Assembly: GCF_030160755.1 (NCBI RefSeq)
Contig: NZ_BSOY01000011.1
Span: 1 to 57,219, forward strand
From: Brevundimonas denitrificans
Lineage (GTDB): Bacteria > Pseudomonadota > Alphaproteobacteria > Caulobacterales > Caulobacteraceae
Reading direction: 5' to 3'
Length of the DNA: 57,219 nt
Made by a program: the position numbers and the translations under genes. Under the pieces are notes generated by a model, which did no database searches, was not told the DNA's origin, and was given only the letters and a program-made list of their open reading frames with translations. The stretch's first letter is position 1. Each line of letters starts with the position of its first letter. This document shows, one piece after another, positions 9,232 to 18,520 of this stretch.

Positions 9232-9273
9232 AAAAGGCCCCGGCGTTTCCACCGGGGCCCCACTTCTTTTTTT
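9232..9273 (+). terminator. Rho-independent terminator
   Basis: An 8-bp perfect GGCCCCGG/CCGGGGCC stem (9236-9243 and 9252-9259) followed by CCACTTC and a run of seven T. It begins immediately after the DUF2794 stop codon. Confidence 0.85.
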
Positions 9274-9350
9274 GGCCTGCCGTGCTTCGCACGACTTGAG
9301 GCGAAACGCGCACAAGCAGCGAGCCGCCGCGCGGCGAGCGTTAGCGCAAC

Positions 9351-10109
9351 CTACCTGCGTCCGCCGAACAGCATCAGCAGGAATTGGAACATGTTGATGA
9401 AGTTGATGTACAGGCTCAGCGCACCGTAGCTGGTGGCCACGCTCATGGCGGTCTGGTTCCCGCCGAGGGCGTAGTAGGTCATCTTCAGCCGCTGGGTGTC
9501 ATAGGCGGTCAGGCCGGCGAAGATCAGGACGCCGGCGATGCTGATGATCATCTGCATCATGGTGTTCTGCAGGAAGATGTTCACCACCGAGGCGATGATC
9601 AGGCCGATCACGCCCATGATCAGGAAGCTGCCGATGCCGGTCAGGTCCTTCTTGGTCGTGTAGCCGAACAGGCTCAACGCGCCGAAGGCGGCGGCCGTGA
9701 TCAGGAAGGTCTGGATCACCGAAGCGCCGGTATAGACCAGCACCACCGTGCCCATCGAGGCGCCGATCAGGGCCACGATCAGCCAGTACAGGCCGCCCGC
9801 CGCGGACGGGCTCGGGTTTTTCATCAGGAAGTTGGAGCCCAGCAGGATGACCAGCGGCGAGAAGGCCACGATCATGCCCAGCAGGGTGAAGCCGGTCAGG
9901 CGTTCGACGCCGTCCGGGAAGACAGCGGTCGCGAACATCAGGTCACGGACCGGAGGATAGGAGCCCGTCAGCCAGGCCAGGGCGGCCGAGACAAGCAGGC
10001 CAAGGGCGACCTTGTTGTAGACGCCCAGCATGAAGCCGCGCAGGCCTGCGTCCACCGACATGTCGGCGGTGGCGGGCGCGGTAGTGTAGCCGTTTCTGAA
10101 ATCGCTCAT
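9351..10109 (-). CDS. BAX inhibitor-1 / YccA family membrane protein
   Basis: Integral inner-membrane protein of 252 residues with about seven hydrophobic helices, ending NMFQFLLMLFGGRR. Landmarks of the bacterial BI-1 (YbhL/YccA) family are MLGVYNKVALGLLVSAALAW, the central aspartate-bearing segment GLTAYDTQRLK and the closing YGALSLYINFINMFQFLL. Family members act as pH-sensitive calcium leak channels or modulate FtsH proteolysis in other bacteria; the role here is not shown. The start is the ATG before SDFRNGY; the longer frame upstream reads through the divergent promoter region shared with thpR. Confidence 0.9.
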   Translation of the reverse strand: MSDFRNGYTTAPATADMSVDAGLRGFMLGVYNKVALGLLVSAALAWLTGSYPPVRDLMFATAVFPDGVERLTGFTLLGMIVAFSPLVILLGSNFLMKNPSPSAAGGLYWLIVALIGASMGTVVLVYTGASVIQTFLITAAAFGALSLFGYTTKKDLTGIGSFLIMGVIGLIIASVVNIFLQNTMMQMIISIAGVLIFAGLTAYDTQRLKMTYYALGGNQTAMSVATSYGALSLYINFINMFQFLLMLFGGRR

Positions 10110-10233
10110 GGCGAGATCGGTCCTCCATTGGGCCGGGCGATCCCGGCCTTTGCGCAAATATCGGGCGCACCTCGTCCTTCCGCAAGGAAAACCGGACTTG
10201 GGTCGCGCGTTTCCAGCCGCTACCAAGGGTCGC

Positions 10234-10773
10234 ATGATCCGGCTGTTCACCGCCCTGTCTGTCCCTGATGACGTCGCGGAGGCGCTCGCCCGCCGCCAGA
10301 CCGGCCTGCCGGGCGCGAACTGGCGCACCGTCGATCAGCTGCACATCACCCTGGCCTTCTATGGCGAGATCGACGAGCGCCGGGCGGACGACCTGTCGAT
10401 CGAACTGGAGCGGGCGGCGACCGGCGGCCCGTTCGAGATCGCCCTGTCCGGCGTCGGCGCCTTCGGCGACGGTCACCGCACCCACGCCATCTGGGCCGGA
10501 GTCGAGGCGAACGAACGGCTGTCGGTCCTCGCCGGGCGGTGCCGCAGCGCCGCCGAGCGCGCCGCCATCAGCATCGAGCGCCGCGACTACCGCCCGCACC
10601 TGACCCTGGCCTATCTGAAGCCCCATGCCGATCCCGCCCGCATCGGGGCCTGGATCGCCGAACACAACCTGCTGCAGTCTCCGCCGATCCGGATCGACCG
10701 GTTCGGCCTGTATTCCAGCGTCCTGACCCATGACGGCAGCCGCTATGACCTCGAGAGGGAGTATGTCCTTTGA
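10234..10773 (+). CDS. thpR: RNA 2',3'-cyclic phosphodiesterase (2H family)
   Basis: A 179-residue member of the LigT/ThpR family, which opens 2',3'-cyclic phosphates on RNA ends and was first known for 2'-5' RNA ligation. Both catalytic HxTx motifs are present: HITLAFYG near residue 38 and HLTLAYLKP near residue 124. The N-terminus MIRLFTALSVPDDV matches the family start, which sets the ATG at 10234. The stop overlaps the TTG of the following acetyltransferase (TTGA), so the two are translationally coupled. Confidence 0.9.
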   Translation: MIRLFTALSVPDDVAEALARRQTGLPGANWRTVDQLHITLAFYGEIDERRADDLSIELERAATGGPFEIALSGVGAFGDGHRTHAIWAGVEANERLSVLAGRCRSAAERAAISIERRDYRPHLTLAYLKPHADPARIGAWIAEHNLLQSPPIRIDRFGLYSSVLTHDGSRYDLEREYVL

Positions 10774-11306
10774 CCGGACCCGTGCTGGAAACCGAACGCC
10801 TGACCCTGCGGCCCATCGCCATGGAGGACTTCCCCCGCTGGGCTGAGATGATGGGCGATCCCGAGGCGGCGAAATTCCTCGGCGGGGCCCAGCCCGCGGC
10901 GGTCGCCTGGCGAGGATTCATGACCATGGCCGGGGCATGGAGCCTGACCGGAATCTCCATGTTCTCGCTGGTCGAGCGCGACACCGGCCTGTGGCTGGGC
11001 CGGATCGGTCCATGGACCCCGCACGGCTGGCCCGGCACGGAAGTCGGCTGGGGCCTGCATCCGGACGCCCAGGGCAAGGGCTATGGCGTCGAGGCGGCGA
11101 CGGCGACCATCGACTACGCCTTCGACGTTCTGGGCTGGACCGATGTCATCCACTGCATCGATCCGGACAACACACCGTCGCAGCGGCTGGCGGAGCGGAT
11201 CGGCTCGCGCAATCTCGGCCCCACCCGCCTGCCGCCGCCCTTCCACGAACTGTCCATCGACCGCTGGGGTCAGAGCCGCGCGGAATGGCGCGCCCGACCG
11301 CGCTGA
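10770..11306 (+). CDS. GNAT family N-acetyltransferase (RimJ/RimL type)
   Basis: A 178-residue acetyl-CoA dependent acetyltransferase. It has the ETERLTLRPIAMEDF opening, the VGWGLHPDAQGKGYGVEAA acetyl-CoA binding loop (motif A) and the late VIHCIDPDNTPSQRLAERIG segment that marks the RimJ/RimL-like branch. The best start is the TTG overlapping the thpR stop, because it keeps the complete first strand. Substrate cannot be told; ribosomal proteins or small amines are both seen in this branch. Confidence 0.85.
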   Translation: MTGPVLETERLTLRPIAMEDFPRWAEMMGDPEAAKFLGGAQPAAVAWRGFMTMAGAWSLTGISMFSLVERDTGLWLGRIGPWTPHGWPGTEVGWGLHPDAQGKGYGVEAATATIDYAFDVLGWTDVIHCIDPDNTPSQRLAERIGSRNLGPTRLPPPFHELSIDRWGQSRAEWRARPR

Positions 11307-11333
11307 CGCCGAATTCTGCGAAACACTGACGCT

Positions 11334-11361
11334 TTGACCGGCTGGCGCGTTCCGCTAGTCA
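11334..11361 (+). promoter_or_regulatory. Candidate sigma-70 promoter for sqdB
   Basis: TTGACC (11334-11339), a 16-nt spacer and TAGTCA (11356-11361), ending 29 bases before the sqdB ATG. It is in the only gap between the GNAT stop and sqdB. Judged by eye. Confidence 0.4.
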
Positions 11362-11390
11362 GGGGGGCAGGAAACGACGAGGGTGAGCGT

Positions 11391-12626
11391 ATGCGGGTTC
11401 TGGTTCTGGGCGGCGACGGCTTCTGCGGCTGGCCGACCGCGCTGCATCTGTCGGCGCAGGGCTGGGACGTCTGCATCGTCGACAACCTCAGCCGCCGCAA
11501 CATCGACAATGAACTCGAGGTCCAGTCCCTGACCCCGATCCGGACCATGGGCGAGCGCATCGCCGCCTGGAAGGAAATCAGCGGCCGGAGCATCGACTTC
11601 GTCAACATGACCGTCGGCAAGGAGTTTGATCGGCTGGTCGCCCTGATCAACGACTGGAAGCCCGACAGTGTCGTCCATTTCGCCGAACAGCGCGCGGCTC
11701 CCTATTCGATGAAGTCGGCGCGGCACAAGCTCTACACCGTCGACAACAACATCAACGCCACCAACCATCTGCTGGCCGCCATCGTCGAGAGCGGTCGGGA
11801 CGTCCATCTGGCCCACCTCGGCACCATGGGCGTCTATGGCTACACCACCGCCGGCCTGCGCATCCCCGAGGGCTATCTGAAGGTCACCGTCCAGACCGAC
11901 TTCGGCCCCACCGAACAGGAGATCCTGTTCCCGCCGAACCCCGGCTCGATCTATCACATGACCAAGACCCAGGACGCCCTGCTGTTCCAGTTCTACGCCA
12001 AGAACGACGGCGTCCGGATCACCGACCTGCACCAGGGCATCGTCTGGGGCGCCCAGACCGAGGAAACCCGCAAGGACGAGCGGCTGATCAACCGTTTCGA
12101 CTATGACGGCGACTACGGCACGGTGCTGAACCGCTTCCTGATGCAGGCGGCGGTCGGCTATCCGCTGACGGTCCACGGCACCGGCGGCCAGACGCGGGCC
12201 TTCATCCACATCCAGGACACGGTCCGTTGCGTCGAACTGGCGCTGAAGAACCCGCCCGGGACCGGCGACCGGGTCAAGATCCTCAACCAGATGACCGAGA
12301 GCCGCCGTGTGCGCGACCTGGCGGCCATGATCGCCGGTATGACCGGGGCCGAGGTGCACAATGTGCCCAATCCCCGTCAGGAGGCAGACGAGAACGAACT
12401 GGTGGTGGCCAACGACCAGTTCCGCGAACTGGGGCTCAAACCCATCACCCTCGCCGAGGGCCTGATGCAGGATGTGACCGGCATCGCCCGCCGCTACGCC
12501 GACCGCGCCGACCTGTCGAAGGTGCCGTGCGTCTCGACCTGGAACGGCAAACGGGCCGAGGCGGTGAAGGCCTCGCCGACCGTCGTCACGCCGCCGCCCG
12601 CCCCCGCACAGGCGCGTTCGGCCTGA
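11391..12626 (+). CDS. sqdB: UDP-sulfoquinovose synthase
   Basis: An extended SDR enzyme (411 residues) that adds sulfite to UDP-glucose to give UDP-sulfoquinovose, the head-group donor of the sulfolipid SQDG. Visible are the NAD-binding GGDGFCGWPTALHL loop, HFAEQRAAPYSM (typical of SQD1), GTMGVYG, the catalytic Tyr188 and Lys192 in IYHMTKTQ, and the SQD1-specific HQGIVWGAQTEETRKDERL block. The C-terminal 30 residues are Ala/Pro-rich and probably disordered. Transferase genes that finish the lipid (sqdD or sqdX types) are not adjacent; the next gene is another SDR. Function is confident because the family is narrow. Confidence 0.92.
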   Translation: MRVLVLGGDGFCGWPTALHLSAQGWDVCIVDNLSRRNIDNELEVQSLTPIRTMGERIAAWKEISGRSIDFVNMTVGKEFDRLVALINDWKPDSVVHFAEQRAAPYSMKSARHKLYTVDNNINATNHLLAAIVESGRDVHLAHLGTMGVYGYTTAGLRIPEGYLKVTVQTDFGPTEQEILFPPNPGSIYHMTKTQDALLFQFYAKNDGVRITDLHQGIVWGAQTEETRKDERLINRFDYDGDYGTVLNRFLMQAAVGYPLTVHGTGGQTRAFIHIQDTVRCVELALKNPPGTGDRVKILNQMTESRRVRDLAAMIAGMTGAEVHNVPNPRQEADENELVVANDQFRELGLKPITLAEGLMQDVTGIARRYADRADLSKVPCVSTWNGKRAEAVKASPTVVTPPPAPAQARSA

Positions 12627-12629
12627 TCC

Positions 12630-13505
12630 ATGGCTGGCGCGGCCGTCTCACCCTCGCTGCTGGTCTACGGCGGCGGCTGGCTGGGCCGGGCCGTCGGTCT
12701 CGAGGCTGTGCGCCGGGGCGGCCGCGCCGTCCTGACCAGCCGCGATGCGGACCGGCGGGCTGCATTGGCGGCCGAAGGGCTCGCCGCCATCGACCCGAAT
12801 GACGCGCCGGCTCTGGCCGACGCCGTGGCCGGGGCCTCGGCCATCCTGGTCTGCGCCCCGCCCGTGGCCGACGGCTGTCCGGGACTGAAGGCCCTGTCGC
12901 CGGCCCTGGCGGCCACGGACGTCTGGCCCGACTGGATCGGCTATGTCTCCTCGACCGCCGTCTATGGCGACCGCGCCGGCGGCTGGGCGTTTGAGGACAG
13001 CGAACTCAACGCCGCCTCGCTGGAGGGCGCGCGCCGCGTGCGGGCCGAGCGCGACTGGCTGGACGCCGGGCAGGGCATGGGTCTGACGGTGCAGCTGTTC
13101 CGCCTGCCGGCCCTCTACGGCCCCGGCCGCTCGCCGCTGGACCGGCTGCGCGACGGCACGGCGCGGATCGTGCGCAAGCCCGGACAGGTGTTCAACCGCG
13201 TCCATGTCGACGACGTCGTCTCGGGCCTGTTCGCCTCCATGGCCCGCCCCCGGCCCGGCGCCGCCTACATCCTGTGCGACGACGAGCCCGCCCCGGCTGA
13301 CGTGGTCATGGAAGGCGCCGCGCGCCGCCTCGGCCTGCCCACGCCGCCCGAGATCGACCTCGACGATCCGTCAGTGTCGGACGCCATGCGGCGCTTCTAT
13401 CTCGACTCCAAACGCCTCTCGAACGCCCGCGCCAAGGCCGAGCTCGGCTGGCGGCCGAAGTATCCAACGTGGCGGGACGGGCTCGAGGCGATGCTGGGTG
13501 GCTAG
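12630..13505 (+). CDS. SDR family NAD(P)-dependent epimerase/reductase-like protein
   Basis: Begins 3 nt after sqdB, so it is probably in the same operon. 291 residues with a Rossmann start (LLVYGGGWLGRAVGLEAV), a second strand near ILVCAPP, the YVSSTAVYGDRAG segment with the Tyr of the active site, and LPALYGPGRSPLDRL. This variant (GGGWLGR rather than GxxGxxG) resembles YeeZ-type atypical epimerases, and the conserved catalytic Lys is not obvious. Substrate unknown; coexpression with sqdB does not prove a role in sulfolipid. Its TAG stop is supplied by the left arm of a repeat. Confidence 0.8.
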   Translation: MAGAAVSPSLLVYGGGWLGRAVGLEAVRRGGRAVLTSRDADRRAALAAEGLAAIDPNDAPALADAVAGASAILVCAPPVADGCPGLKALSPALAATDVWPDWIGYVSSTAVYGDRAGGWAFEDSELNAASLEGARRVRAERDWLDAGQGMGLTVQLFRLPALYGPGRSPLDRLRDGTARIVRKPGQVFNRVHVDDVVSGLFASMARPRPGAAYILCDDEPAPADVVMEGAARRLGLPTPPEIDLDDPSVSDAMRRFYLDSKRLSNARAKAELGWRPKYPTWRDGLEAMLGG

Positions 13506-13615
13506 TGGTTAGTGGTTGGTGGTTGCCGCACCGCTGTCAGCGGAAGGGCGGCGCCGGCCGCGCCGTCGAACAACCGCCGGCCAGCCACCAATCACCAACC
13601 ACCAATCACTCGCTA
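13502..13615. repeat. Heptad-armed intergenic hairpin, copy A
   Basis: Left arm from 13503 of 7-nt phrases (TAGTGGT, TAGTGGT, TGGTGGT), a GC-rich core with the conserved 31-nt block at 13534-13564, and a right arm at 13581-13615 of reverse-complement phrases ending CTAG. It lies between convergent genes. The first TAG is the stop of the SDR gene, and the CTAG at the other end gives the TAG stop of eipA on the minus strand. Confidence 0.8.
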
Positions 13616-14230
13616 GAACGGCAGCAGATTCCGCTGCCGGCTGTAGGCCATGGTGCCGACGTTGGCGCCCAGTCGCAGGCCGACGCCGGTGCGGATCGGG
13701 GCCAGGACGATGCCGTCGGCGCGCTGGTAGTTCACGCCCAGACCGCCGACCAGATAGGCGGAGCCTTCCACGCCGGGGTAGCGGCGATAGATCATGTCGG
13801 GGTGGTAAAGGCCGTACACCAGGGTGAAGACGCGGCTGGCGTTGCCGCCGACGTCCCAGCCGATCGAAATGCCCTGCCAGAATACTTCCTGCGAAGCCGA
13901 CAGGTCCTTCATGTGCAGGGCCCCGCGGCCGTAGCGGGCGCCGACGCCCACGGCGCCGGAGGCTTCCTCGCCGGCGATATAGGCGGTCGGGCGGTCGCCC
14001 TGTTCGGCGAAGATGCGCTCGATGGCGCCGCCGAGGGCCTCGGCGGCGATGCCCAGTTCGCGCGACCCGGCGGCGATCAGTTCATCGGCCGTATAGGCCG
14101 GCGCCTGCCCGTCCGAGGCGATCGGATAGGCGGGGTCGCCGGGCTGCTGTCCGGCGGTGGCGCAGGCGGACAGGCCGGAGACGCCGGCGGTGGCGGCGAG
14201 GCCCGACAGGATCATTTGGCGGCGATGCAT
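13613..14230 (-). CDS. eipA: EipA-family (DUF1134) envelope integrity lipoprotein
   Basis: A 205-residue envelope protein of the DUF1134 family, whose Brucella member EipA is a periplasmic beta-barrel protein supporting envelope integrity. The signal region MHRRQMILSG... carries twin arginines and a lipobox (LSAC, Cys23), suggesting a lipoprotein, possibly Tat-exported. The conserved core is clear: VGARYGRGALHMKD, VFWQGISIGWDVGGNASR, IYRRYPGVEGSAYLVGG and APIRTGVGLRLGANVG. It stands alone between two hairpin repeats, one of which provides its stop codon. Confidence 0.9.
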   Translation of the reverse strand: MHRRQMILSGLAATAGVSGLSACATAGQQPGDPAYPIASDGQAPAYTADELIAAGSRELGIAAEALGGAIERIFAEQGDRPTAYIAGEEASGAVGVGARYGRGALHMKDLSASQEVFWQGISIGWDVGGNASRVFTLVYGLYHPDMIYRRYPGVEGSAYLVGGLGVNYQRADGIVLAPIRTGVGLRLGANVGTMAYSRQRNLLPF

Positions 14231-14371
14231 GAGTTGGCTCCGATAGGCGGGGACGGCTCGCCCGACTCGCGCGGGCGCTTGCTGGCACCGTCACCGCTCT
14301 TTGAGTCAGCCTTGCGGCGGCGAGGTTAACGAGAGGTTGCCGGGCGGCCGTCCCTGAGGGGCGGAGTGGCG

Positions 14372-14472
14372 GGTGATTGGTGGTTGGCCGACGCCTCGGC
14401 TGTCGCGCGGACCGCGCCGCCCTCCCGCCGGCAGTGACGGCGCAACCACCCATCACCAACCACCAATCACCC
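14372..14472. repeat. Heptad-armed intergenic hairpin, copy B (inverted core)
   Basis: Left arm GTGATTGGTGGTTGG (from 14373), right arm 14443-14471 reading CAACCACC...ACCAATCACC, enclosing the same 31-nt core (14404-14434) in reverse orientation; the core matches that of copy D at 28 of 31 positions. It fills the gap between the start of eipA and the end of pheT, both on the minus strand. The rest of 14231-14482 shows no gene. Confidence 0.8.
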
Positions 14473-14482
14473 CGCCGCCGTG

Positions 14483-16945
14483 TCAGCTCCTCAACGTCGC
14501 GCCCAGCTTCTGCGCCGCCGCCACGACCTTGGCCGACAACGCCTCGATCTCGGCCTCGGTCAGGGTCGCCTCGACCGGCTGGATCGAAACCTCCAGCGCC
14601 ACCGACTTCATCCCCTCGGGTACGCCCGCGCCGCGATAGACGTCGAACACCGACACCCCGGCGACCAGCGCCTTGTCAGCGCCGGCGACGGCCCGGACCA
14701 GATCTCCCACGGCCTTGCCGTCCTCGACCACGAAGGCGAAGTCGCGGGTCAGGGGCATGAGGTTGGCCAGATTGGCGGGTCCGCGCGCCTTGGACTTCGC
14801 GCCGCGCGGCTCCGGCACGGCGTCCAGCACGATCTCGAAGGCCAGCATCGGTCCGTCGGCGTCTAGCGCCTTGAGCACGCGCGGGTGCAGGGCCCCGAAC
14901 TCGACCATGACGTTCTTCGGACCCAGTTGCAGACGCGCCGAGCGGCCCGGGTGCCACCAGTCGCGGTTCTGCCCCTGCGCCAGCTGCAGCGACGCCACGG
15001 GCGCCCCCAGCGCCTCCAGCAGGGCCATCAGGTCGCCCTTGAGGCCGAACAGGGCATCTTCCGGGGCGGCGCCCCAGTGGCGCGCGGCGCGCGGGGCCAC
15101 CAGACCGGCGATGACCGTGCGCTGTCCGGTCGGGCTGTCGTCCAGATAGATGGGGCCGATCTCGAACAGGGCGGCGTCGGCATGGCCGCGCGCGGCGTTG
15201 CGCGCCGCCGCCTGGATCAGGTTGGGCAGGGCCGAGGGCCGCATGCAGTCGAGATCCGCGGCGATCGGGTTCTCGACGCGCAGGGCGTCGTCCCCGCCGC
15301 CGAACAGGGCGGCCGTCGACTGTTTGGTGAACGACCAGGTGACCGCCTCGGCGTAGCCCATGGCCGCCAGCGCGCGCCGCGCCAGCCGCACCCGCGCCTG
15401 GCGCGGATTGAGCACGCCCCGCGACGGGGCGCCGAGGTCAGGCAGGGGCGTGGACGGCAGGGCGCCGTAGCCCTCGATCCGGGCGACTTCCTCGACCAGA
15501 TCGGCCGTGCCCTCGACGTCGCGGCGCCAAGACGGCGGCGTGACGGTCCACGGGGTCCCGCGGGCCACCTCGAAACCGAGGCGGCTCAGAATTTCAGCGA
15601 TCCGGTCGTCGTCCAGCGACAGGCCGGTGAGCGAGGCCACGCGGGCCGGGTCGAAGGCGAAGGCGGCCGGGGCGGCCGGGGTCTGACCCGTCACCACCAG
15701 CTCGGACGGCTCGCCCCCGCACAGGTCCAGGATCATGCGGGTGGCCAGCTCGACGCCGGCCGCGACGGAGGCGGGGTCGACGCCGCGCGCGAACCGGTAC
15801 TGGGCGTCCGAGTTGAGCGCCAGGGTCCGGCCGGTCTGGGCCGTGACAATGGGATCGAACCAGGCGCACTCGACGAAGACGTCGACGGTCTCGTCCGAAC
15901 AGCCGGTCGACTCGCCGCCCATGACGCCGCCGAGGCCGATGGGCCGCTCGCCGCCCGCATCCGCGATGACGCACATGGTCGGGTCCACGGCATAGGTCTT
16001 GCCGTCGAGCGCGATCAAATGCTCGCGGTGGGGACCGTCACCTTTGTCGAATGGAGTGTCATCACGAAGTTTCAGATGAACCGCAGTCGTGCTCTCGGCG
16101 AGGTGACCGCCGCGCACCACGATCTCAGTCCCGACCAGCTTGGCCGCGTCATAGACGTGGGCGGGCCGGCAGCGGTCGTAGGCGATCAGATTGGTGACAT
16201 CGACCAGCCGGCTGATCGAGCGCAGGCCGATGGCCGTCAGCCGCCGTTGCAGCCACTCGGGCGAGGGGCCGTTCTTCACGCCGCGGATCAGCCGTCCGGC
16301 GAAGACCGGACACATCTCCGGCGCCTCGATCCGCACCGTGATCGGCGAGGGGAAGGTTCCGGGGACCGGCAGGATCGGGGGCGTCTTCAGCTGGCCGAGG
16401 CCCGCCGCCGCCAGATCGCGCGCGATCCCCGCCACGCCCAGCCAGTCGGGCCGGTTGGGGGTCACCTCGAAATCGATGACAGGCTCGGCGCCGAAGACGC
16501 CCGCCGCCGGGGTTCCCACGGCCAGATCGTCGGCCAGTTCGAGAATGCCGTCGCTCTCGCCGGCCAGCTCCAGCTCCGAGGCCGAGCACAGCATGCCGTG
16601 CGAGACCACGCCGCGCACCGGCTTCTCGACCAGGGTCACGCCCAGTCCGGGGACGAAGGCGCCGATCGGCGCATAGATGGTGGTCAGGCCCGCGCGGGCG
16701 TTGGGCGCGCCGCAGACGATCTCTTTCGGCCCATCCACCGTATCGACCTGGCAGACGCGCAGGCGATCGGCGTTGGGATGCTGTTCGGCCGAGACGATCC
16801 GCGCCACGGTGAAGGGGGCGAGGGCCGCGATCGGGTCATGGACGTCCTCGACCTCCAGACCGGCCATGGTCATGGCGTCGGCCACGACCGCCACGTCGGC
16901 GTCCGTGTCGAGATGCTCCTTCAGCCAGGAGAGGGTGAATTTCAC
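14483..16945 (-). CDS. pheT: Phenylalanyl-tRNA synthetase beta subunit
   Basis: Large subunit (820 residues) of the alpha2-beta2 enzyme that charges tRNA-Phe. Domains in order: N-terminal [12 protein letters not shown], the EMAP/tRNA-binding-like domain ([13 protein letters not shown]), the B3/B4 editing region ([34 protein letters not shown]), B5 ([21 protein letters not shown]) and the C-terminal ferredoxin-like anticodon-binding domain ([12 protein letters not shown]). The true first codon is GTG, overlapping the upstream stop as GTGA. Residues about 281-304 are extra compared with usual PheT: about 33 residues separate IVVR from the ALDGKTY motif, where E. coli has about nine. The DNA of that stretch is less GC-rich than its surroundings. 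Confidence 0.96.
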   Translation of the reverse strand: MKFTLSWLKEHLDTDADVAVVADAMTMAGLEVEDVHDPIAALAPFTVARIVSAEQHPNADRLRVCQVDTVDGPKEIVCGAPNARAGLTTIYAPIGAFVPGLGVTLVEKPVRGVVSHGMLCSASELELAGESDGILELADDLAVGTPAAGVFGAEPVIDFEVTPNRPDWLGVAGIARDLAAAGLGQLKTPPILPVPGTFPSPITVRIEAPEMCPVFAGRLIRGVKNGPSPEWLQRRLTAIGLRSISRLVDVTNLIAYDRCRPAHVYDAAKLVGTEIVVRGGHLAESTTAVHLKLRDDTPFDKGDGPHREHLIALDGKTYAVDPTMCVIADAGGERPIGLGGVMGGESTGCSDETVDVFVECAWFDPIVTAQTGRTLALNSDAQYRFARGVDPASVAAGVELATRMILDLCGGEPSELVVTGQTPAAPAAFAFDPARVASLTGLSLDDDRIAEILSRLGFEVARGTPWTVTPPSWRRDVEGTADLVEEVARIEGYGALPSTPLPDLGAPSRGVLNPRQARVRLARRALAAMGYAEAVTWSFTKQSTAALFGGGDDALRVENPIAADLDCMRPSALPNLIQAAARNAARGHADAALFEIGPIYLDDSPTGQRTVIAGLVAPRAARHWGAAPEDALFGLKGDLMALLEALGAPVASLQLAQGQNRDWWHPGRSARLQLGPKNVMVEFGALHPRVLKALDADGPMLAFEIVLDAVPEPRGAKSKARGPANLANLMPLTRDFAFVVEDGKAVGDLVRAVAGADKALVAGVSVFDVYRGAGVPEGMKSVALEVSIQPVEATLTEAEIEALSAKVVAAAQKLGATLRS

Positions 16946-17373
16946 GCCGCGTCGCCCCCGGCCTGCTCCATCGCGCTGTTGCCGGCGCTGATGCCGGACT
17001 CCAGCTCCGCCAGCAGCGCGTCATCGCCGGTGAACGCCACCTGGGCGAAGCGGCAACGCACGAAGCGGCAGTCGGCCATGCCGATCGCCCCGACGATCTT
17101 GTCGCCCAGCGGCTTGAGCAGCAGGTTCCGGGGATTGGCGGCCGCGCCCATGTTGCAGCCGTCGAACGTCGTGCCGTTCATCACCGCCATCACCGCCGGG
17201 CCCTCGATGACGCAGTCGGTGAAGGTCTTGCCGGTGATGACCATCTCGCCCGCGTTCCAGTGGTTCACGGCCAGCACCGGAAGCCAGACGGCCTCCTTCT
17301 CAAAGCTGGTGCGCGCGACCATGGCGCGCCCGGCGGCCTCGGCGGGGGACATTTTCGGGGTGTCTTCAGTCAT
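16942..17373 (-). CDS. Uncharacterised protein between pheS and pheT, possible beta-helix
   Basis: A 143-residue protein encoded between the two synthetase subunit genes: four bases after pheS and overlapping pheT by GTGA, so the three are cotranscribed. The middle shows loosely repeated short strands of the form xxFxxCxxxG ([33 protein letters not shown]), reminiscent of pentapeptide or right-handed beta-helix proteins. There is no signal peptide or membrane helix. I recognise no named family. A link to tRNA charging is only suggested by position. Confidence 0.75.
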   Translation of the reverse strand: MTEDTPKMSPAEAAGRAMVARTSFEKEAVWLPVLAVNHWNAGEMVITGKTFTDCVIEGPAVMAVMNGTTFDGCNMGAAANPRNLLLKPLGDKIVGAIGMADCRFVRCRFAQVAFTGDDALLAELESGISAGNSAMEQAGGDAA

Positions 17374-17377
17374 GGGA

Positions 17378-18454
17378 TCAGCTCAGGCCAGAGGCGGAAT
17401 TGGGGGCGGCGAAGGCGGAGAAACCGTAGTGGGCCAGCCAGCGGGTGTCGGCGTCGAACATGGGGCGCAGGTCCGGAATGCCGTATTTCAGCATGGCCAG
17501 ACGATCGACGCCCATGCCGAAGGCGAAGCCCTGAAACTCGTCGGGATTGATGCCGCAGTTCCGCAGCACATTGGGATGCACCATCCCGCAGCCGAGGATC
17601 TCCATCCAGCTGTCGCCCTGGTTGAGCTTCAGCTCGCCGCCCGAACGGTCGCAGCGGATGTCCATCTCGGCCGAGGGCTCGGTGAAGGGGAAATGGTGCG
17701 GCCGGAAGCGGGCGTCGACGCCGTCGACCTCGAAGAAGCGTGCGACGAAGGTCTCCAGCGTCCACTTCAGATGACCCATGTGGATGTCGCGGTCGATGAC
17801 CAGCCCCTCGACCTGGTGGAACATCGGCGTGTGGGTGGCGTCCGAGTCCTTCCGAAAGGTCCGGCCCGGAGCGATGATCCGGATCGGCGGCTTCTGCGTC
17901 ATCATGGTCCGCACCTGCACCGGGCTGGTGTGGGTGCGCAGCACCTTGCGCTCGCCCGTCTCCGGATCGGGTCGCAGGAAGAAGGTGTCGTGCATCTCCC
18001 GCGCCGGATGTTTCGGCGGGAAATTCAGGGCGGTGAAATTGTGGAAATCGTCCTCGATGTCTGGCCCCTCGGCGACCGCGAAGCCCATCTCGGCGAACAG
18101 GGCGATCATCTCGTCCATCACCTGCATGGTCGGATGGACCGAACCGGAGCGGCGCGGCCGCGACGGCAGGGTCAGGTCGACGTGCTCCGCCTTCAGCCGG
18201 GCGTCCAGCTCGGCGCCTTCCAGCTCGGCCTTGCGGGCGGCCAGGGCGGAGGACACCCGGTCACGCAGGCCGTTGATCATCGGGCCCTGCTCGCGCCGTT
18301 CATCGGGGCTCAGCGCGCCCATGCCCTTCAGCAGGCCGGAGATCGATCCGGACTTTCCAAGGGCGGCGACGCGCAGGTCCTCGACGGCGGCGGCGGTCTC
18401 CGCCGAGCCGATGGCGTTGATCAGGTCGAGTTCGAGTTGGGCGAGATCGGTCAT
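17378..18454 (-). CDS. pheS: Phenylalanyl-tRNA synthetase alpha subunit
   Basis: Catalytic class II subunit, 358 residues. The N-terminal coiled-coil (residues 1-90) is followed by the synthetase core: motif 1 ([19 protein letters not shown]), motif 2 ([12 protein letters not shown], then [22 protein letters not shown]) and motif 3 ([18 protein letters not shown]). Length and N-terminus [15 protein letters not shown] are normal. First gene of the pheS-unknown-pheT unit; the dodecin gene lies immediately upstream on the same strand. Confidence 0.97.
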   Translation of the reverse strand: MTDLAQLELDLINAIGSAETAAAVEDLRVAALGKSGSISGLLKGMGALSPDERREQGPMINGLRDRVSSALAARKAELEGAELDARLKAEHVDLTLPSRPRRSGSVHPTMQVMDEMIALFAEMGFAVAEGPDIEDDFHNFTALNFPPKHPAREMHDTFFLRPDPETGERKVLRTHTSPVQVRTMMTQKPPIRIIAPGRTFRKDSDATHTPMFHQVEGLVIDRDIHMGHLKWTLETFVARFFEVDGVDARFRPHHFPFTEPSAEMDIRCDRSGGELKLNQGDSWMEILGCGMVHPNVLRNCGINPDEFQGFAFGMGVDRLAMLKYGIPDLRPMFDADTRWLAHYGFSAFAAPNSASGLS

Positions 18455-18520
18455 TGCGACCGTCGTCTAGCGGGCGCGGACGGTTTCGTCACCCCGCCCG
18501 CCGGACGGAAGCGTGACGGT

